This document shows, piece after piece, positions 1 to 8,601 of a stretch of 64,000 nt of DNA; position 1 is the stretch's first letter; the number at the start of each line of letters is the position of its first letter. Below the pieces are notes generated by a model. It was not told where the DNA came from. It ran no database searches and saw only the letters and a program-made list of their open reading frames with translations. The position numbers were made by a program, and so were the translations under genes. Source of the stretch: Paenibacillus durus ATCC 35681 (GTDB taxonomy: Bacteria > Bacillota > Bacilli > Paenibacillales > Paenibacillaceae); contig NZ_CP011114.1 of assembly GCF_000993825.1 (NCBI RefSeq), positions 4,030,001 through 4,094,000 of the forward strand, in the 5' to 3' direction.

Positions 1-36
1 AGCAATTATCTAAATATCGAAAGGTTATTGAAAGTG

Positions 37-333
37 ATGAACGAATCCTTTAAAGCACTGGCCGACCCTACACGTCGGCAAATCATCCGCCTGCTGCGTG
101 ACAAGGATCGAACCGCCGGGGAAATCGCTGAATACTTCAACATGTCCAAACCGAGCATTTCCCATCATCTGAACGCCCTTAAAACTGCGGGACTCGTACA
201 GGACGAGCGGCAGGGACAGTTCATCCGGTACACGCTCAATACCACCGTTCTGGAAGAGGTGCTCGGCTGGCTGCTGGAGCTTACGGGCGGCGTTCAGGGC
301 AGAAACGGGAAACAGAAAAAGCGAGGAAATTAA
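37..333 (+). CDS. sdpR: ArsR-family repressor, SdpR-like
   Basis: Small winged-helix transcriptional repressor of the ArsR family. The N-terminal FKALADPTRRQIIRLL block and the helix-turn-helix (EYFNMSKPSISHHL) are typical of SdpR, the autorepressor that controls the SdpI immunity protein in Bacillus. I chose the ATG at 37 because the protein then begins MNESFKALADP, as SdpR does, and the AAAGG at 20-24 is better spaced for it; an in-frame TTG at 28 is the alternative. The sdpI-like gene follows 53 bp downstream on the same strand, so the two probably form an autoregulated pair. The C-terminus is basic (NGKQKKRGN). No metal-binding cysteines of the ArsR sensor type are present. Confidence 0.85.
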   Translation: MNESFKALADPTRRQIIRLLRDKDRTAGEIAEYFNMSKPSISHHLNALKTAGLVQDERQGQFIRYTLNTTVLEEVLGWLLELTGGVQGRNGKQKKRGN

Positions 334-386
334 AATCGGCAAAACCGGAAGACGGATCTTCCGCCCGCTCTTAGGAGGATGAAGCG

Positions 387-1040
387 ATGAAAGATTTTAA
401 ATGGAAATGGCAGGATACCTTTGCCGTTGCGGTGGGTCTGCTTACGGTCGGCTTCGCGCTGGTCAACTATCACCGGCTGCCCGCGCAGCTCCCGGCCCAT
501 ATCGGTATATCGGGAGAATTCGACGGATTTCAGAGCAAAGGCTCGGCAATTTTGCTGTTTGGCGGACTTGGAGTTCTGCTGCCGGTGTTGATGCAGATTA
601 CGCGTCCTCTTGATCCGAAAAAAGAACGTTACGCCAAATTCGAAAATGCTTATGCGATGATCCGTCTGGCCATATCCCTGATCTTCGACTCCGCGCTTGC
701 CGCTTCCGTATTATACGGGCTTGGCTTCTCCTTGCCGAGCTCCAGAATTGCGATTGCCGTGTTGGGAGCGGCCTTTATTGTCATCGGCAATTACATGCCG
801 CAGGTCAAGGACAACTACTTCCTCGGCGTGAAGACGCCATGGACGCTGGCCAGTCCCGAAGTGTGGCGCAGGACCCACCGTCTCGCCGGAGTACTCTGGG
901 CAATTGCGGGCATCATTATGATCATTAGCGCGTTTCTTCCTGGAAAATGGTTCACCTATACGATGATCGCCGCGCTGCTGTTTGCGGTTGTACTCCCTTG
1001 TGTATATTCATGGCTGGATTACCGCCGTTTAAAAGCATAG
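387..1040 (+). CDS. SdpI-family membrane immunity-like protein
   Basis: Integral membrane protein of about 217 aa. An N-terminal DUF1648-like segment (LPAQLPAHIGISGEFDGF) is followed by the SdpI fold, with about six hydrophobic segments near residues 12-28, 52-70, 92-112, 117-136, 165-185 and 190-208. The VKTPWTLASPEVWRRTHR stretch is the characteristic SdpI signature. SdpI in Bacillus subtilis protects against the SdpC killing peptide and sequesters SdpR at the membrane. Start: AGGAGG lies 8 bp before the ATG at 387. It sits directly behind the sdpR-like gene. No sdpC toxin gene is visible here, so the substrate or toxin is unknown. Its last 22 bp overlap the 3' end of the convergent gene at 1019. 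Confidence 0.85.
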   Translation: MKDFKWKWQDTFAVAVGLLTVGFALVNYHRLPAQLPAHIGISGEFDGFQSKGSAILLFGGLGVLLPVLMQITRPLDPKKERYAKFENAYAMIRLAISLIFDSALAASVLYGLGFSLPSSRIAIAVLGAAFIVIGNYMPQVKDNYFLGVKTPWTLASPEVWRRTHRLAGVLWAIAGIIMIISAFLPGKWFTYTMIAALLFAVVLPCVYSWLDYRRLKA

Positions 1041-3457
1041 GCTTCGGCCACCGTGCGTTGTTCCTTCAGCCCTGAGGCCTCCCGCTTCAGGGTTTCCATT
1101 CGATCGTGAAGGGCGCGGGCTTCGGCTGTGAACCGGAAATTCCGGTCGTTATGCCAGGCTGTTCCCGCCGTTTCAGCCGCAAGCAAAAAATACTGCCTCA
1201 GCAGTTCTTGCCCCATCTCCGCGCAGCGCAGCGCTTCTCCCCCGTCTCCCTCCGCCAGATGACGCTCACCCAACGTCAACATTCGTCCTACGGCTTCTGT
1301 CCGTTTAATGTAATTAAAGACGTCAAGCTGCTGGCTGCGGCGGAGCCAGTATAATGCTTGGCCCGAAGGTCCTTCCTCCGAGACGGCTTCGGCCATCGCC
1401 CAGCTCAGCGCCGGATTTGCCGGGGAATAACGAAGGGCTGCTGTTAATATCCGCTTCCTCTGCCCCGGTTCAAGAAAAGAGGACAGAGCTAAAGCGCTCT
1501 TCGGAGACAGCGGGTTCCAGGAGAGCGACCGTTCCAGCAGCGCAAGCGTCTCCTGCGGCTGGCGGGCCGATGCCGCAGCGCGGTACAGCGCTTCTCCCTG
1601 GTATGCCCGGAAAGACAGCAGGCTGAGTGTAAGCAGCAGACAGCAGGCTGCCGCCGCCGGCAGTTTCCTTATAGTGGATTCCGGGTTATGGGGGCGGATA
1701 TCGGCCGGGCGCTCCGCAGCAAAATGATCCCCAGACGGAAATCCTGGAGTTAAACATTTAGCAGGTAAAGGATCTGTGAGCAGAGGCTTCGGGATTAAAT
1801 ATTTACCAGCAGATGAACTTTGACCGGAAAGCCTTCTGGCCCTGACGGCCTCGGCTCTGGCCAGCGCGGGCAGCCAGAACAGCAGCAGCCAGAACAGGCC
1901 GTAGCTCCAGTCGAAATCGACGGCGCCGTGCAGGATGATGACGAGAAACGGAGGCAAGAGCCGCCGCGAGTGCGTCTTGATCAGCCAACCCGCCGCCGCG
2001 AGGCTTAAGGCGGCGGCCGCTGCTCCGATCACTCCGACATTCAGGAGGAGATCGAGGTATCCGCTGTGCACCTGGCTGCCCACATAGGGGCGGGACTGGA
2101 CAGCGAGGTAGGCGCTGCGCCAGGTCTCCCCGCCCCGGCCCAGCCAGGGCGCCTCCGCCGCGAACCGCAGAGCGTCGCGGTACATCAGTCCGCGCGCGGC
2201 GACCGTCGAGGACGGTCCCGTTCCCCGCGCGCGCACAAGCGTCAGGACGGCGGCTCCGCCCGCCGTCCAGGCCAGCGCCGCCAGCGTGAGCGCGGCGGCG
2301 CGCCCCCGGCCGGCCGCATGCTGCGCGCGGCGGCCCAGCCACAGGCCGGCGGCCAGCGCGCCGGCCCAGAGCCCGGCCAGCAGCAGGCCGGGCAGCGGAG
2401 CCGCGGGCAGGGCAGCCAGTCCGCGGTAGAGCAGCGCCGCCGCCGCTAGGGGGGCGGCGCCAGCGGCGAGCAGCGGCAGGGCAAGCCGCCGCTGCAGGGG
2501 CAGGGCGGCGGCGGCAGCGCAGGCCGCCGCGAGCCACGCGCCGCGCGACTCGCTGAGCAGCAGCGCGGCGGCGTAGGGGAACAGCGGCGCCAGGCGAAGC
2601 AGCTCGCCGCGCAGCGACCCTTTGGCCGGGACGCGGCGGCTAACAGGCCCCGGCTGGGCCATCCTCCGCCCCACGCCCTTTCCGCTGTAACCCACACTGC
2701 CTGCCTCTTCACCCTCCCGGCCGGGCCGCTCGCTATTCTCATCGGCATAGCTCTGAGCGGCCGCGAACAGACGCTCCAGCAGAAATACAGCCATCGCCGC
2801 GCCGAAGGCGTTCGGATACTGCAGCAATCCTCCAAGCCTTGCACCCGAGGCGCTGACTTCGGGCGAGGCGCTGTGAAGCACCGCATACGGGATCGGAAGC
2901 GCCCCGCAAAAGGACAGCAGCCCGCTCAGACATAAAAGCATGCCCGCCGCGTGCCAGGCTGCCGAGAGCATCCGGCCTGCGTTGGCACCGGACGCTGCCT
3001 TCCAGGCCAGTATGGCGAAGCTGCCGCAGCCGCTCCAGCGCAGCAGTTCATTCACAGTTCCCTGTACCGACAGGGGACCTCTCAGCCATGCGGCGGCATA
3101 CAATGCAGCCATGATCACCGGACCGCCCAGCATGACCGTCCGAGCCCAGCTCTTTTTTCCCGCAAGCTTGCTCTCCTTTCCCCGTTCTAAATCTCCTGCC
3201 AGACTACACTCCACCCTCTGCGCCTTGCCCAGACCCCCTATCCCTCCGGGCCGCCGCTCATCCCCCTTATGGAGACGGCTTGCCGCAACAGCTCCGCAGA
3301 GCAAGAACCAGACGGTCAGAACAGGATACCAATCCTCGGAGAAAAACAGGCCACGCTTCAGCCAAGCCGCAGCCCCAAGTCCCGCGGCCATGACCGCGCA
3401 TATATCCGTCAACTGCAGCTTTGCAGCCCGCCTTCCGTACCCGCCGCTCTTTCGCAT
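1019..3457 (-). CDS. O-antigen ligase/polymerase-like membrane protein with C-terminal TPR-like region
   Basis: Large polytopic membrane protein (812 aa) of the Wzy/WaaL O-antigen ligase type. The diagnostic segment is VHSGYLDLLLNVGVIG, around residue 460, which matches the conserved His-containing periplasmic/extracellular loop of the Wzy_C domain. About twelve hydrophobic segments precede and follow it. The last 200 residues are soluble and alpha-helical with TPR-like spacing (PQETLALLERSLSWNP), a common tail in Gram-positive members. Family members join or polymerise cell-surface glycans; the substrate here cannot be told. The central part (about 2200-2560) is extremely GC-rich and alanine-rich. 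Start: ATG at 3457 preceded by GGGAG; a TTG at 3472 is possible. No glycosyltransferase genes are adjacent. Confidence 0.75.
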   Translation of the reverse strand: MRKSGGYGRRAAKLQLTDICAVMAAGLGAAAWLKRGLFFSEDWYPVLTVWFLLCGAVAASRLHKGDERRPGGIGGLGKAQRVECSLAGDLERGKESKLAGKKSWARTVMLGGPVIMAALYAAAWLRGPLSVQGTVNELLRWSGCGSFAILAWKAASGANAGRMLSAAWHAAGMLLCLSGLLSFCGALPIPYAVLHSASPEVSASGARLGGLLQYPNAFGAAMAVFLLERLFAAAQSYADENSERPGREGEEAGSVGYSGKGVGRRMAQPGPVSRRVPAKGSLRGELLRLAPLFPYAAALLLSESRGAWLAAACAAAAALPLQRRLALPLLAAGAAPLAAAALLYRGLAALPAAPLPGLLLAGLWAGALAAGLWLGRRAQHAAGRGRAAALTLAALAWTAGGAAVLTLVRARGTGPSSTVAARGLMYRDALRFAAEAPWLGRGGETWRSAYLAVQSRPYVGSQVHSGYLDLLLNVGVIGAAAAALSLAAAGWLIKTHSRRLLPPFLVIILHGAVDFDWSYGLFWLLLFWLPALARAEAVRARRLSGQSSSAGKYLIPKPLLTDPLPAKCLTPGFPSGDHFAAERPADIRPHNPESTIRKLPAAAACCLLLTLSLLSFRAYQGEALYRAAASARQPQETLALLERSLSWNPLSPKSALALSSFLEPGQRKRILTAALRYSPANPALSWAMAEAVSEEGPSGQALYWLRRSQQLDVFNYIKRTEAVGRMLTLGERHLAEGDGGEALRCAEMGQELLRQYFLLAAETAGTAWHNDRNFRFTAEARALHDRMETLKREASGLKEQRTVAEAYAFKRR

Positions 3458-3630
3458 CGCATTGTCTCCCAAATGGTTGATAGCTTCATTGTTTCCGGTT
3501 TTCCCCCTTGGGAAACAACATAACGCTGTACCCGCTCGAAAGGCCCTGAAACCGAAGTTCCGCGGCTATTCCAATAAGCTTAGCGAGTGGAAGGAAGCGG
3601 GCAATCAACCTCAACGAACGGCATAAAAAG

Positions 3631-3694
3631 AAGAAACGGCTGCGCCGTCCTCGCAGGAGAAGGTTGCCCGTTTCTCTTAGAAATATAAGGCCAG
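3631..3694. repeat. 64-bp terminator-like direct repeat, copy A
   Basis: Begins AAGAAACGGCTGCGCCGTCC and ends ATATAAGGCCAG; matches copy B at 5358-5421 at 60 of 64 positions, same orientation. The arms AGAAACGG and CCGTTTCT can pair. On the minus strand the hairpin is followed by a T-rich run, so it can terminate the flavin oxidoreductase gene ending at 3706. Confidence 0.85.
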
Positions 3695-3705
3695 ATATAT
3701 GACAA

Positions 3706-4899
3706 TTATAATTTTTTCTCGAAGCCTTCCATTGGTGCAAGCTCTGTTTCATAACTCGTCTGGGGGTCACCGTCTGTAGTGAAGCGCATTACTTCTCGAA
3801 ACGAATCTTTGAGATACATCTGCATAGCTAGCGGAATACGCAGCTCGTCCAGTTCAAACGGCGAAAGCTCGTAGCGAATACTTTTTAAATCACCGGCTTG
3901 CACTTTTTGCACCCATTTCGGTTCACGGATAAGCTCTCTGCCTATTCCTACCAGGGTTGCCCCGCTTTGAATTACAGCTTCCGCGTCCTCCGGCCGTTCA
4001 ACCGAGCCTCCTCCGATCAACGGTTTGCTATGCTGCAATGCCTTTACAAATTTTTCAAGGACAGGTTCTTTATCTGACGTTTCATTCAAGGAGGTACGCT
4101 TGTAGCTTCCGATTGACAAATGAATGTAGTCAACAGGGGTGCTTACCAGAGCTTGGGCAAAGGCTAATGTATCTTCGAGCCGAATCCCGGGGGTTTCCAA
4201 TTCTTCGGGAGAAAGACGGTATCCCAGGATAAAGGGTCTGTCGGCATGGGCCTCAATGACAGAGGAAACCTCATGGATAACCCTTAGCGGAAACCTCATG
4301 CGGTTTTCAAAGCTGCCTCCCCACTGATCTTGCCGCCGATTGGAATGCTCAGAGAAGAATTGCTGTAAAAGATACGTATTGGCCCCGTGCAGTTCAACTC
4401 CGTCAAACCCCGCTTGAATAGCGCGCAATGTTGCCTTGCCGAAATCCTGAGTGATGCTTTCGATTTCATCGTGGCTTAACTCGCGAGGCGTCTCCGAATC
4501 TTTGGGATACTCCGCAGCAACCGGACTTGCGCTTACAGGTTGTGAGCCTCTCAGAACCCTGGAATTTGCCTTGCGGCCAGCGTGGAAAATTTGGATTATG
4601 GCCTTGGTGCCATCCTTTTGAATGGCTTTCGCAATTTTGGACAATCCTTGGACATTGCTATCATGGGCAATGGACAGTTCGCCTTCAAAGCCTTTGCCGC
4701 CCTCTGTAACGTAAGCCACGCCTGTAATAATCATGCCTGGTCCGCCCGCTCTTGCAGCGTAATACTCCACTTCATCTTGGGTGATGGAGCCGTCAAAAAA
4801 GCTGGACATGGTGGTCATTGGTGCCATGACGATACGGTTTTTCAATGCAAGGCCTTTGGCCGAGAAAAGATAAGGTTCCAGAAAATGCTGTGCACTCAT
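3706..4899 (-). CDS. NADH:flavin oxidoreductase, old yellow enzyme family
   Basis: FMN-dependent TIM-barrel oxidoreductase of the old yellow enzyme class (397 aa, normal length). Visible landmarks are the N-terminal LKNRIVMAPMTT, the HAGRKAN segment, the substrate and flavin site HGANTYLLQQFFSEHSNRR, and the C-terminal phosphate-binding GATLVGIGRELI. Such enzymes reduce electrophilic alkenes or related compounds with NAD(P)H. Start: AAGGAGAG lies 6 bp before the ATG. It is transcribed divergently from the HxlR-type regulator at 5021, a common pairing in which the regulator responds to electrophile or redox stress. Both genes lie between two near-identical 64-bp direct repeats. A second, clearly different family member (namA) lies at 51288. 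Confidence 0.9.
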   Translation of the reverse strand: MSAQHFLEPYLFSAKGLALKNRIVMAPMTTMSSFFDGSITQDEVEYYAARAGGPGMIITGVAYVTEGGKGFEGELSIAHDSNVQGLSKIAKAIQKDGTKAIIQIFHAGRKANSRVLRGSQPVSASPVAAEYPKDSETPRELSHDEIESITQDFGKATLRAIQAGFDGVELHGANTYLLQQFFSEHSNRRQDQWGGSFENRMRFPLRVIHEVSSVIEAHADRPFILGYRLSPEELETPGIRLEDTLAFAQALVSTPVDYIHLSIGSYKRTSLNETSDKEPVLEKFVKALQHSKPLIGGGSVERPEDAEAVIQSGATLVGIGRELIREPKWVQKVQAGDLKSIRYELSPFELDELRIPLAMQMYLKDSFREVMRFTTDGDPQTSYETELAPMEGFEKKL

Positions 4900-4956
4900 A
4901 TTGGCTCTCCTTGTTATAGGGAATTTCCCCGTGATTGGTTTTCGGGATGATTATAT

Positions 4957-4997
4957 TACCTTTGTATGTTATAAAGAAAGTATGCACTTTAAAGGTA
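4957..4997. promoter_or_regulatory. Inverted repeat in divergent HxlR/oxidoreductase promoter region
   Basis: Arms TACCTTT (4957-4963) and AAAGGTA (4991-4997) lie in the 121-bp gap between the divergent starts at 4899 and 5021. A second pair, AGTA and TACT, lies partly inside. Candidate binding site for the HxlR-type regulator; inferred from position only. Confidence 0.4.
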
Positions 4998-5020
4998 GAT
5001 ACTATCAAAAAGGAGAGTAA

Positions 5021-5407
5021 ATGATGATAAAAGAGGAAAATACGGTAGATGTTAGACCGTTTGCTTTTGCGATGTCATTAATCGAGGGAAAATGGAACAT
5101 GTATATTTTGTTTTGGCTATGGAAACGGGAAGTCATGCGATATGGAGAATTGAAAAGGGAACTCGGTAAGATTACACATAAAATGTTAAGCACTCAATTA
5201 AAACACCTGGAAAACAACAATCTTATTGTCCGCAAGGAATATCCGCAAGTACCGCCTAAAGTAGAATATTTTCTTTCACCTAAAGGTTTAACCTTGATGC
5301 CTGTGTTGGAGTCACTGTGTGCATGGGGGAAGGAGCATACTACGGACAAACAACAAGAAGAAACGGCTGCGCCGTCCTCGCAGGAGAAGGGCACCCGTTT
5401 CTCGTAG
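5021..5407 (+). CDS. HxlR-family transcriptional regulator
   Basis: Winged-helix regulator of the HxlR/YodB family (128 aa). The core reads SLIEGKWNMYILFWL, then the recognition region ITHKMLSTQLKHLENNNLIV and the wing with YPQVPPKVEYFLSPKG. The N-terminal cysteine that senses electrophiles in YodB is absent; the only cysteine is in LCAWGKEH. Start: AAGGAGAG precedes two adjacent ATGs at 5021 and 5024. The natural family end is near WGKEH. The last 17 or so codons run into direct repeat copy B, so the C-terminal tail is encoded by the repeat and looks acquired. It probably controls the divergent oxidoreductase gene. Confidence 0.85.
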   Translation: MMIKEENTVDVRPFAFAMSLIEGKWNMYILFWLWKREVMRYGELKRELGKITHKMLSTQLKHLENNNLIVRKEYPQVPPKVEYFLSPKGLTLMPVLESLCAWGKEHTTDKQQEETAAPSSQEKGTRFS

Positions 5408-5421
5408 AAATATAAGGCCAG
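5358..5421. repeat. 64-bp terminator-like direct repeat, copy B
   Basis: Second copy of the element at 3631-3694, same orientation, four mismatches. It overlaps the last 50 bp of the HxlR-type gene and supplies its stop codon. The arms AGAAACGG and CCGTTTCT remain complementary. Confidence 0.85.
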
Positions 5422-5512
5422 CGATAAGCGCGAAGCTTATAAAAAACAGCCTCCCACACAGAAGGCTGCCCGTTTCCCAACCGGGATCGGCGTATATCCT
5501 TTACGGAAATTT

Positions 5513-6708
5513 TCAATGGATCTTCGGGACGGCTGCTTCCCCCGGAAGCAGGTCGGTACACGCGCGCTCCAGATAAGGCTTCGCTCCCAAAAAATCGCGG
5601 AATGCCGTATACTCGCGCCATTTGGCGCCTGCATCGCCGCTCTGCTTTTTACCGCGCGGATCAATATATTTTTGGGCGTGTGCTCCATGTCGATAAATTC
5701 GAGCAGTTGGGTGCGGTAGCCCATGAGGTCAAGCAGCTTCGCCCGGATTGCGTCGGTCGCCAGAGCGGAAAAGCGCTCCTTGAGAATGCCATGCGACAGC
5801 AGCGGCTCCATGACTTCATTCTCAATCTGGGCAAACAGCTCATGCTGGCAGCAGGGAACCGACAGGATCACCGAGGCGCCCCAGCGTACCGCTTTTTCCA
5901 GCGCGGCATCGGTCGCGGTATCGCAGGCATGCAGCGTCACAACCATATCCACCCGGTCCAGCTCGTTGTACTCAGCAATGTCGCCGACAAGAAAACGAAG
6001 CTTATCATAGCCCAGCTTGTCCGCAAGAGCGCCGCAGTGAGCAATGACATCGGCTTTGAGATCGAGTCCGACAATGTTCAGCTCCCGCTTTTCCCGGACG
6101 GCCAAATAGTGATACAGCGCAAACGTCAGATACGATTTGCCGCAGCCAAAATCGACGATCGTCAGCGGCCTGCCCGCCGGGAGAGAAGGCAGCACGTCCT
6201 CCACCATCTCAAGAAAGCGGTTGATCTGGCGGAACTTGTCATATTTCTTGGCATGTACCTTTCCGCTGTCGTTCATTATGCCAAGCTCGATGAGAAACGG
6301 CACTGGCTCGCCCTCCTCCAGCACATAGCGCTTGCGCCGGTTATGGGAGAGGTCGTCGGCCGCTTTTTTCGTCGGCGGTTTGGTCAGGATCGTTACTTTT
6401 TGCTTTTTGCTGATCAGCACCTGGTAATCCGCTTCCTCTGTGCAGAGCAGTCCCTGGCGGAAAATATCGCCCAGCAGCGATTCCAGCTCATCCGCCGCGG
6501 AATCAGCGGGGATATTTCTATGCTCCACCTGGGTGCCGGTATAGTAAGCAAACTGGTAATGCAGTCCATTTTTTAGCTGCACGGGCTTGACGACTACCTT
6601 GGTGTAAGTGGCGCCTTCCTTGTTACGAAGCTGGCTCAGGGTCCCCGTAATCAGGGAACGGCCAGCGATTATACGTTCAATCAGAGTATTCAGGGATTCC
6701 ACAATCAT
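5513..6708 (-). CDS. Class I SAM-dependent methyltransferase (Methyltransf_32 type), frameshifted near the 3' end
   Basis: Cytosolic methyltransferase with the SAM-binding motif IVDFGCGKSYLTFALYHYL around residues 185-205, then GLDLKADV, VVTLHACDTATDAALEKA and SVPCCQHEL. That set is typical of the RRNAD1-like methyltransferase family; the substrate is unknown. The frame is broken at the T5 run at 5646-5650. Reading on in the same frame gives an implausible tail to 5437. One extra base at that run restores a family-like ending (WREYTAFRDFLGAKPYLER) that stops at 5513, for 398 aa. This is either a sequencing error or a real truncating mutation that leaves the catalytic domain whole. The ribosome site before the ATG at 6708 is weak (GAAAGCGGG). 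Confidence 0.75.
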
Positions 6709-6784
6709 AACCCGCTTTCAAGTTTTTAAAATGGAGCCAGGAGCATATTCGCGGCTGACGGATTGATCCCTCTTGGATTCCTCA

Positions 6785-7590
6785 TTAGGGCCGGGCATGA
6801 AACAATCCGCTGACAACCGTCACCGCGTGTCCGGACAGGAAGACTTTGTCTTCGGTTAATCTAAGCCGGAGTGTCCCGCCTCGGCGGGACGCCTGGTAAG
6901 CGGTCAACTCTGTACGCTTCAGCCTGTCCGCCCAGAAGGGAGCCAGAGCCGTATGCGCGGAGCCGGTTACGGGGTCTTCGTTCACGCCGATGCCGGGCGC
7001 AAAGAAACGGGAGACAAAGTCGATCCCCTCCCCGCCGCTTTCGGCGGTTACCGCAATGGCACGGGGCGGCAGACTTTTCAGTGCGGCAAAATCCGACTTA
7101 AGGTTCGAAGCACAGCTTCATCCCGGAGGCGGACCAGCGCATTATCGGCATAGAAAAATACTTCCTTAATATCTCTCTCTTCCACTCCGAGCGCGGCGGC
7201 CAGACCCGGTAAAGGCTCCGCCGGGACCAGCTTGTATGCGGGGAAGCATAGCGTTATGAGGTCGCCTTCCCGCTCCGCCGTAAGCACACCGCTCAGGGTG
7301 TAAAATTCCGCTCTCTTGTCACGCGGAAGGCGTCCAGTCTCCCATAGTGTATGGGCGCTGGCGAGCGTGGCGTGCCCGCACAGCTTCACCTCGGCCGCCG
7401 GCGTAAACCAGCGCAGCCGGTAGCCTCCGTTCTCCGGCCACAGAAACGCCGTTTCCGACAGATTCATTTCCGCCGCCGTCTGCGACATGAATGGTTCGGA
7501 GGCGGGCTGCTCCAGCAGGCATACCGCAGCCGGATTGCCGGCAAAGGGATGCTCGGTAAAAGCATCGACGATATAAATGGGAACGCTCAT
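6785..7590 (-). CDS. PhzF-family epimerase/isomerase-like protein, frameshifted
   Basis: Member of the PhzF/diaminopimelate-epimerase-like fold. The N-terminal half shows VDAFTEHPFAGNPAAVCLL with the conserved glutamate in the MNLSETAFLWP segment; the C-terminal half shows VNEDPVTGSAHTALAPFWA. These two blocks together define PhzF proteins, which act on small hydroxylated acids; the substrate here is unknown. The two halves lie in different frames. One extra base in the short run at about 7096-7102 joins them as ...SDFAALKSLPPRAIAV..., giving 268 aa, the usual family length. The start at 7590 overlaps the stop of the upstream gene by ATGA, so the two are translationally coupled. Confidence 0.75.
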
Positions 7591-8261
7591 TGGATACCTG
7601 CCTCCTTCGTCTCTCTATTCAGCTTCAACCATTCCTGCCGTCCTTGTCTTACTTCTTCCAGAGGGAGATTGCCCCGTTCCAGCTCGGCGGGATCTTTGTC
7701 AAGCAGCCGATCATACAGCTCCTCGCCTTCCTTCGCGACCGGCTCGCCCTGCTCCTTCAGACGGTAGAGCGAATCCTCCGCCTTTCCATAACGGCCGATG
7801 GATTCCATGTAGGACATGAGAAGCCGCTCGGTCTTCGCCGGAAGGCGGTACGCTTCCACATTCTTCAGACAATCGTCAATCTCCTCCGGCAGGCCCAGAA
7901 GCTCGCGGTCTGCGCCGTGAAGCGCGGCATACAGATACAGGTGCAGCGCCTTCATCATCCTCGGCAGCGCTTCGGGGATCTGATCCGCTGCGGCATAAAT
8001 GCTTCCTTCCTCATAAAGCAGGCGGGCCATCCCCTGCAGCTTGTCGACTTCTATTCCTCCGCCGAGGCGGAATATTTCGATAATATCCTCTACGGACAGC
8101 GAATTCAGCAAGCGGGAGTTCAGTCTGAAATGCTTGTTCAGCAGCTCGTCAACCTCCCATAACGCTTCCGTGGTCTTGCGCTGCTGTTTCAGATCGAATA
8201 CCTTGGCGATCATCGCCGTCATGTCCTCAATCATCCGAACGATATAATCTCTGCGGAACAT
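7587..8261 (-). CDS. DUF6483-family conserved hypothetical protein
   Basis: Soluble, alpha-helical protein of 224 aa rich in Leu, Glu and Arg. It begins MFRRDYIVRMIEDMTAMIAK, followed by a helical repeat region with TPR-like spacing (ALPRMMKALHLYLYAALHG). I recognise it as the DUF6483 type found in Paenibacillus and relatives; no biochemical function is known to me. Start: the ATG at 8261 has GGAGGGAGG about 9 bp upstream, which favours it over the ATG at 8285. It lies upstream of and overlaps the PhzF-like gene by four bases. The 340 bp to the next gene hold its promoter region and the terminator of the neighbouring hydrolase. Confidence 0.7.
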   Translation of the reverse strand: MFRRDYIVRMIEDMTAMIAKVFDLKQQRKTTEALWEVDELLNKHFRLNSRLLNSLSVEDIIEIFRLGGGIEVDKLQGMARLLYEEGSIYAAADQIPEALPRMMKALHLYLYAALHGADRELLGLPEEIDDCLKNVEAYRLPAKTERLLMSYMESIGRYGKAEDSLYRLKEQGEPVAKEGEELYDRLLDKDPAELERGNLPLEEVRQGRQEWLKLNRETKEAGIQ

Positions 8262-8561
8262 CCGCTTTTCCTCCCTCCACAGCATAGCTTCACACGCCTT
8301 ATCTTAAACGATTCCCCTGCGTAATTCCACCATCCACCGGCGCCCGGAATTTGAAACGGAGAGGCCGATTCCCAGACCTTTTGCGAAGGGCTTGATTTGG
8401 GATGATTGCCTGCAATGACAAATTGGAGGAGGCAGCGGATTTTCCTGCCCGGCATGAAAGCTAAAGGGATTTTAAAGAGCATAGCTGAAGTGGGGCGGAT
8501 TCGAGGACCAGATGTACTGTGGAATGATCAGGGCAGATGTTGAACAAACAGAAGGCATGCG

Positions 8562-8586
8562 AAAAAAGAGGGCCTCTCGCCCTCTT
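8562..8586 (-). terminator. Intrinsic terminator of the alpha/beta hydrolase gene
   Basis: Stem AAGAGGG/CCCTCTT followed on the minus strand by a run of six T, 16 bp after the stop at 8602. Confidence 0.75.
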
Positions 8587-8601
8587 CTTAAACAACAGCC
8601 G

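Noticed and set aside
5602..6576. 324-codon open frame on the plus strand
   Set aside because: Antisense to the methyltransferase gene, whose motifs are clear; no ribosome site or protein-like features.
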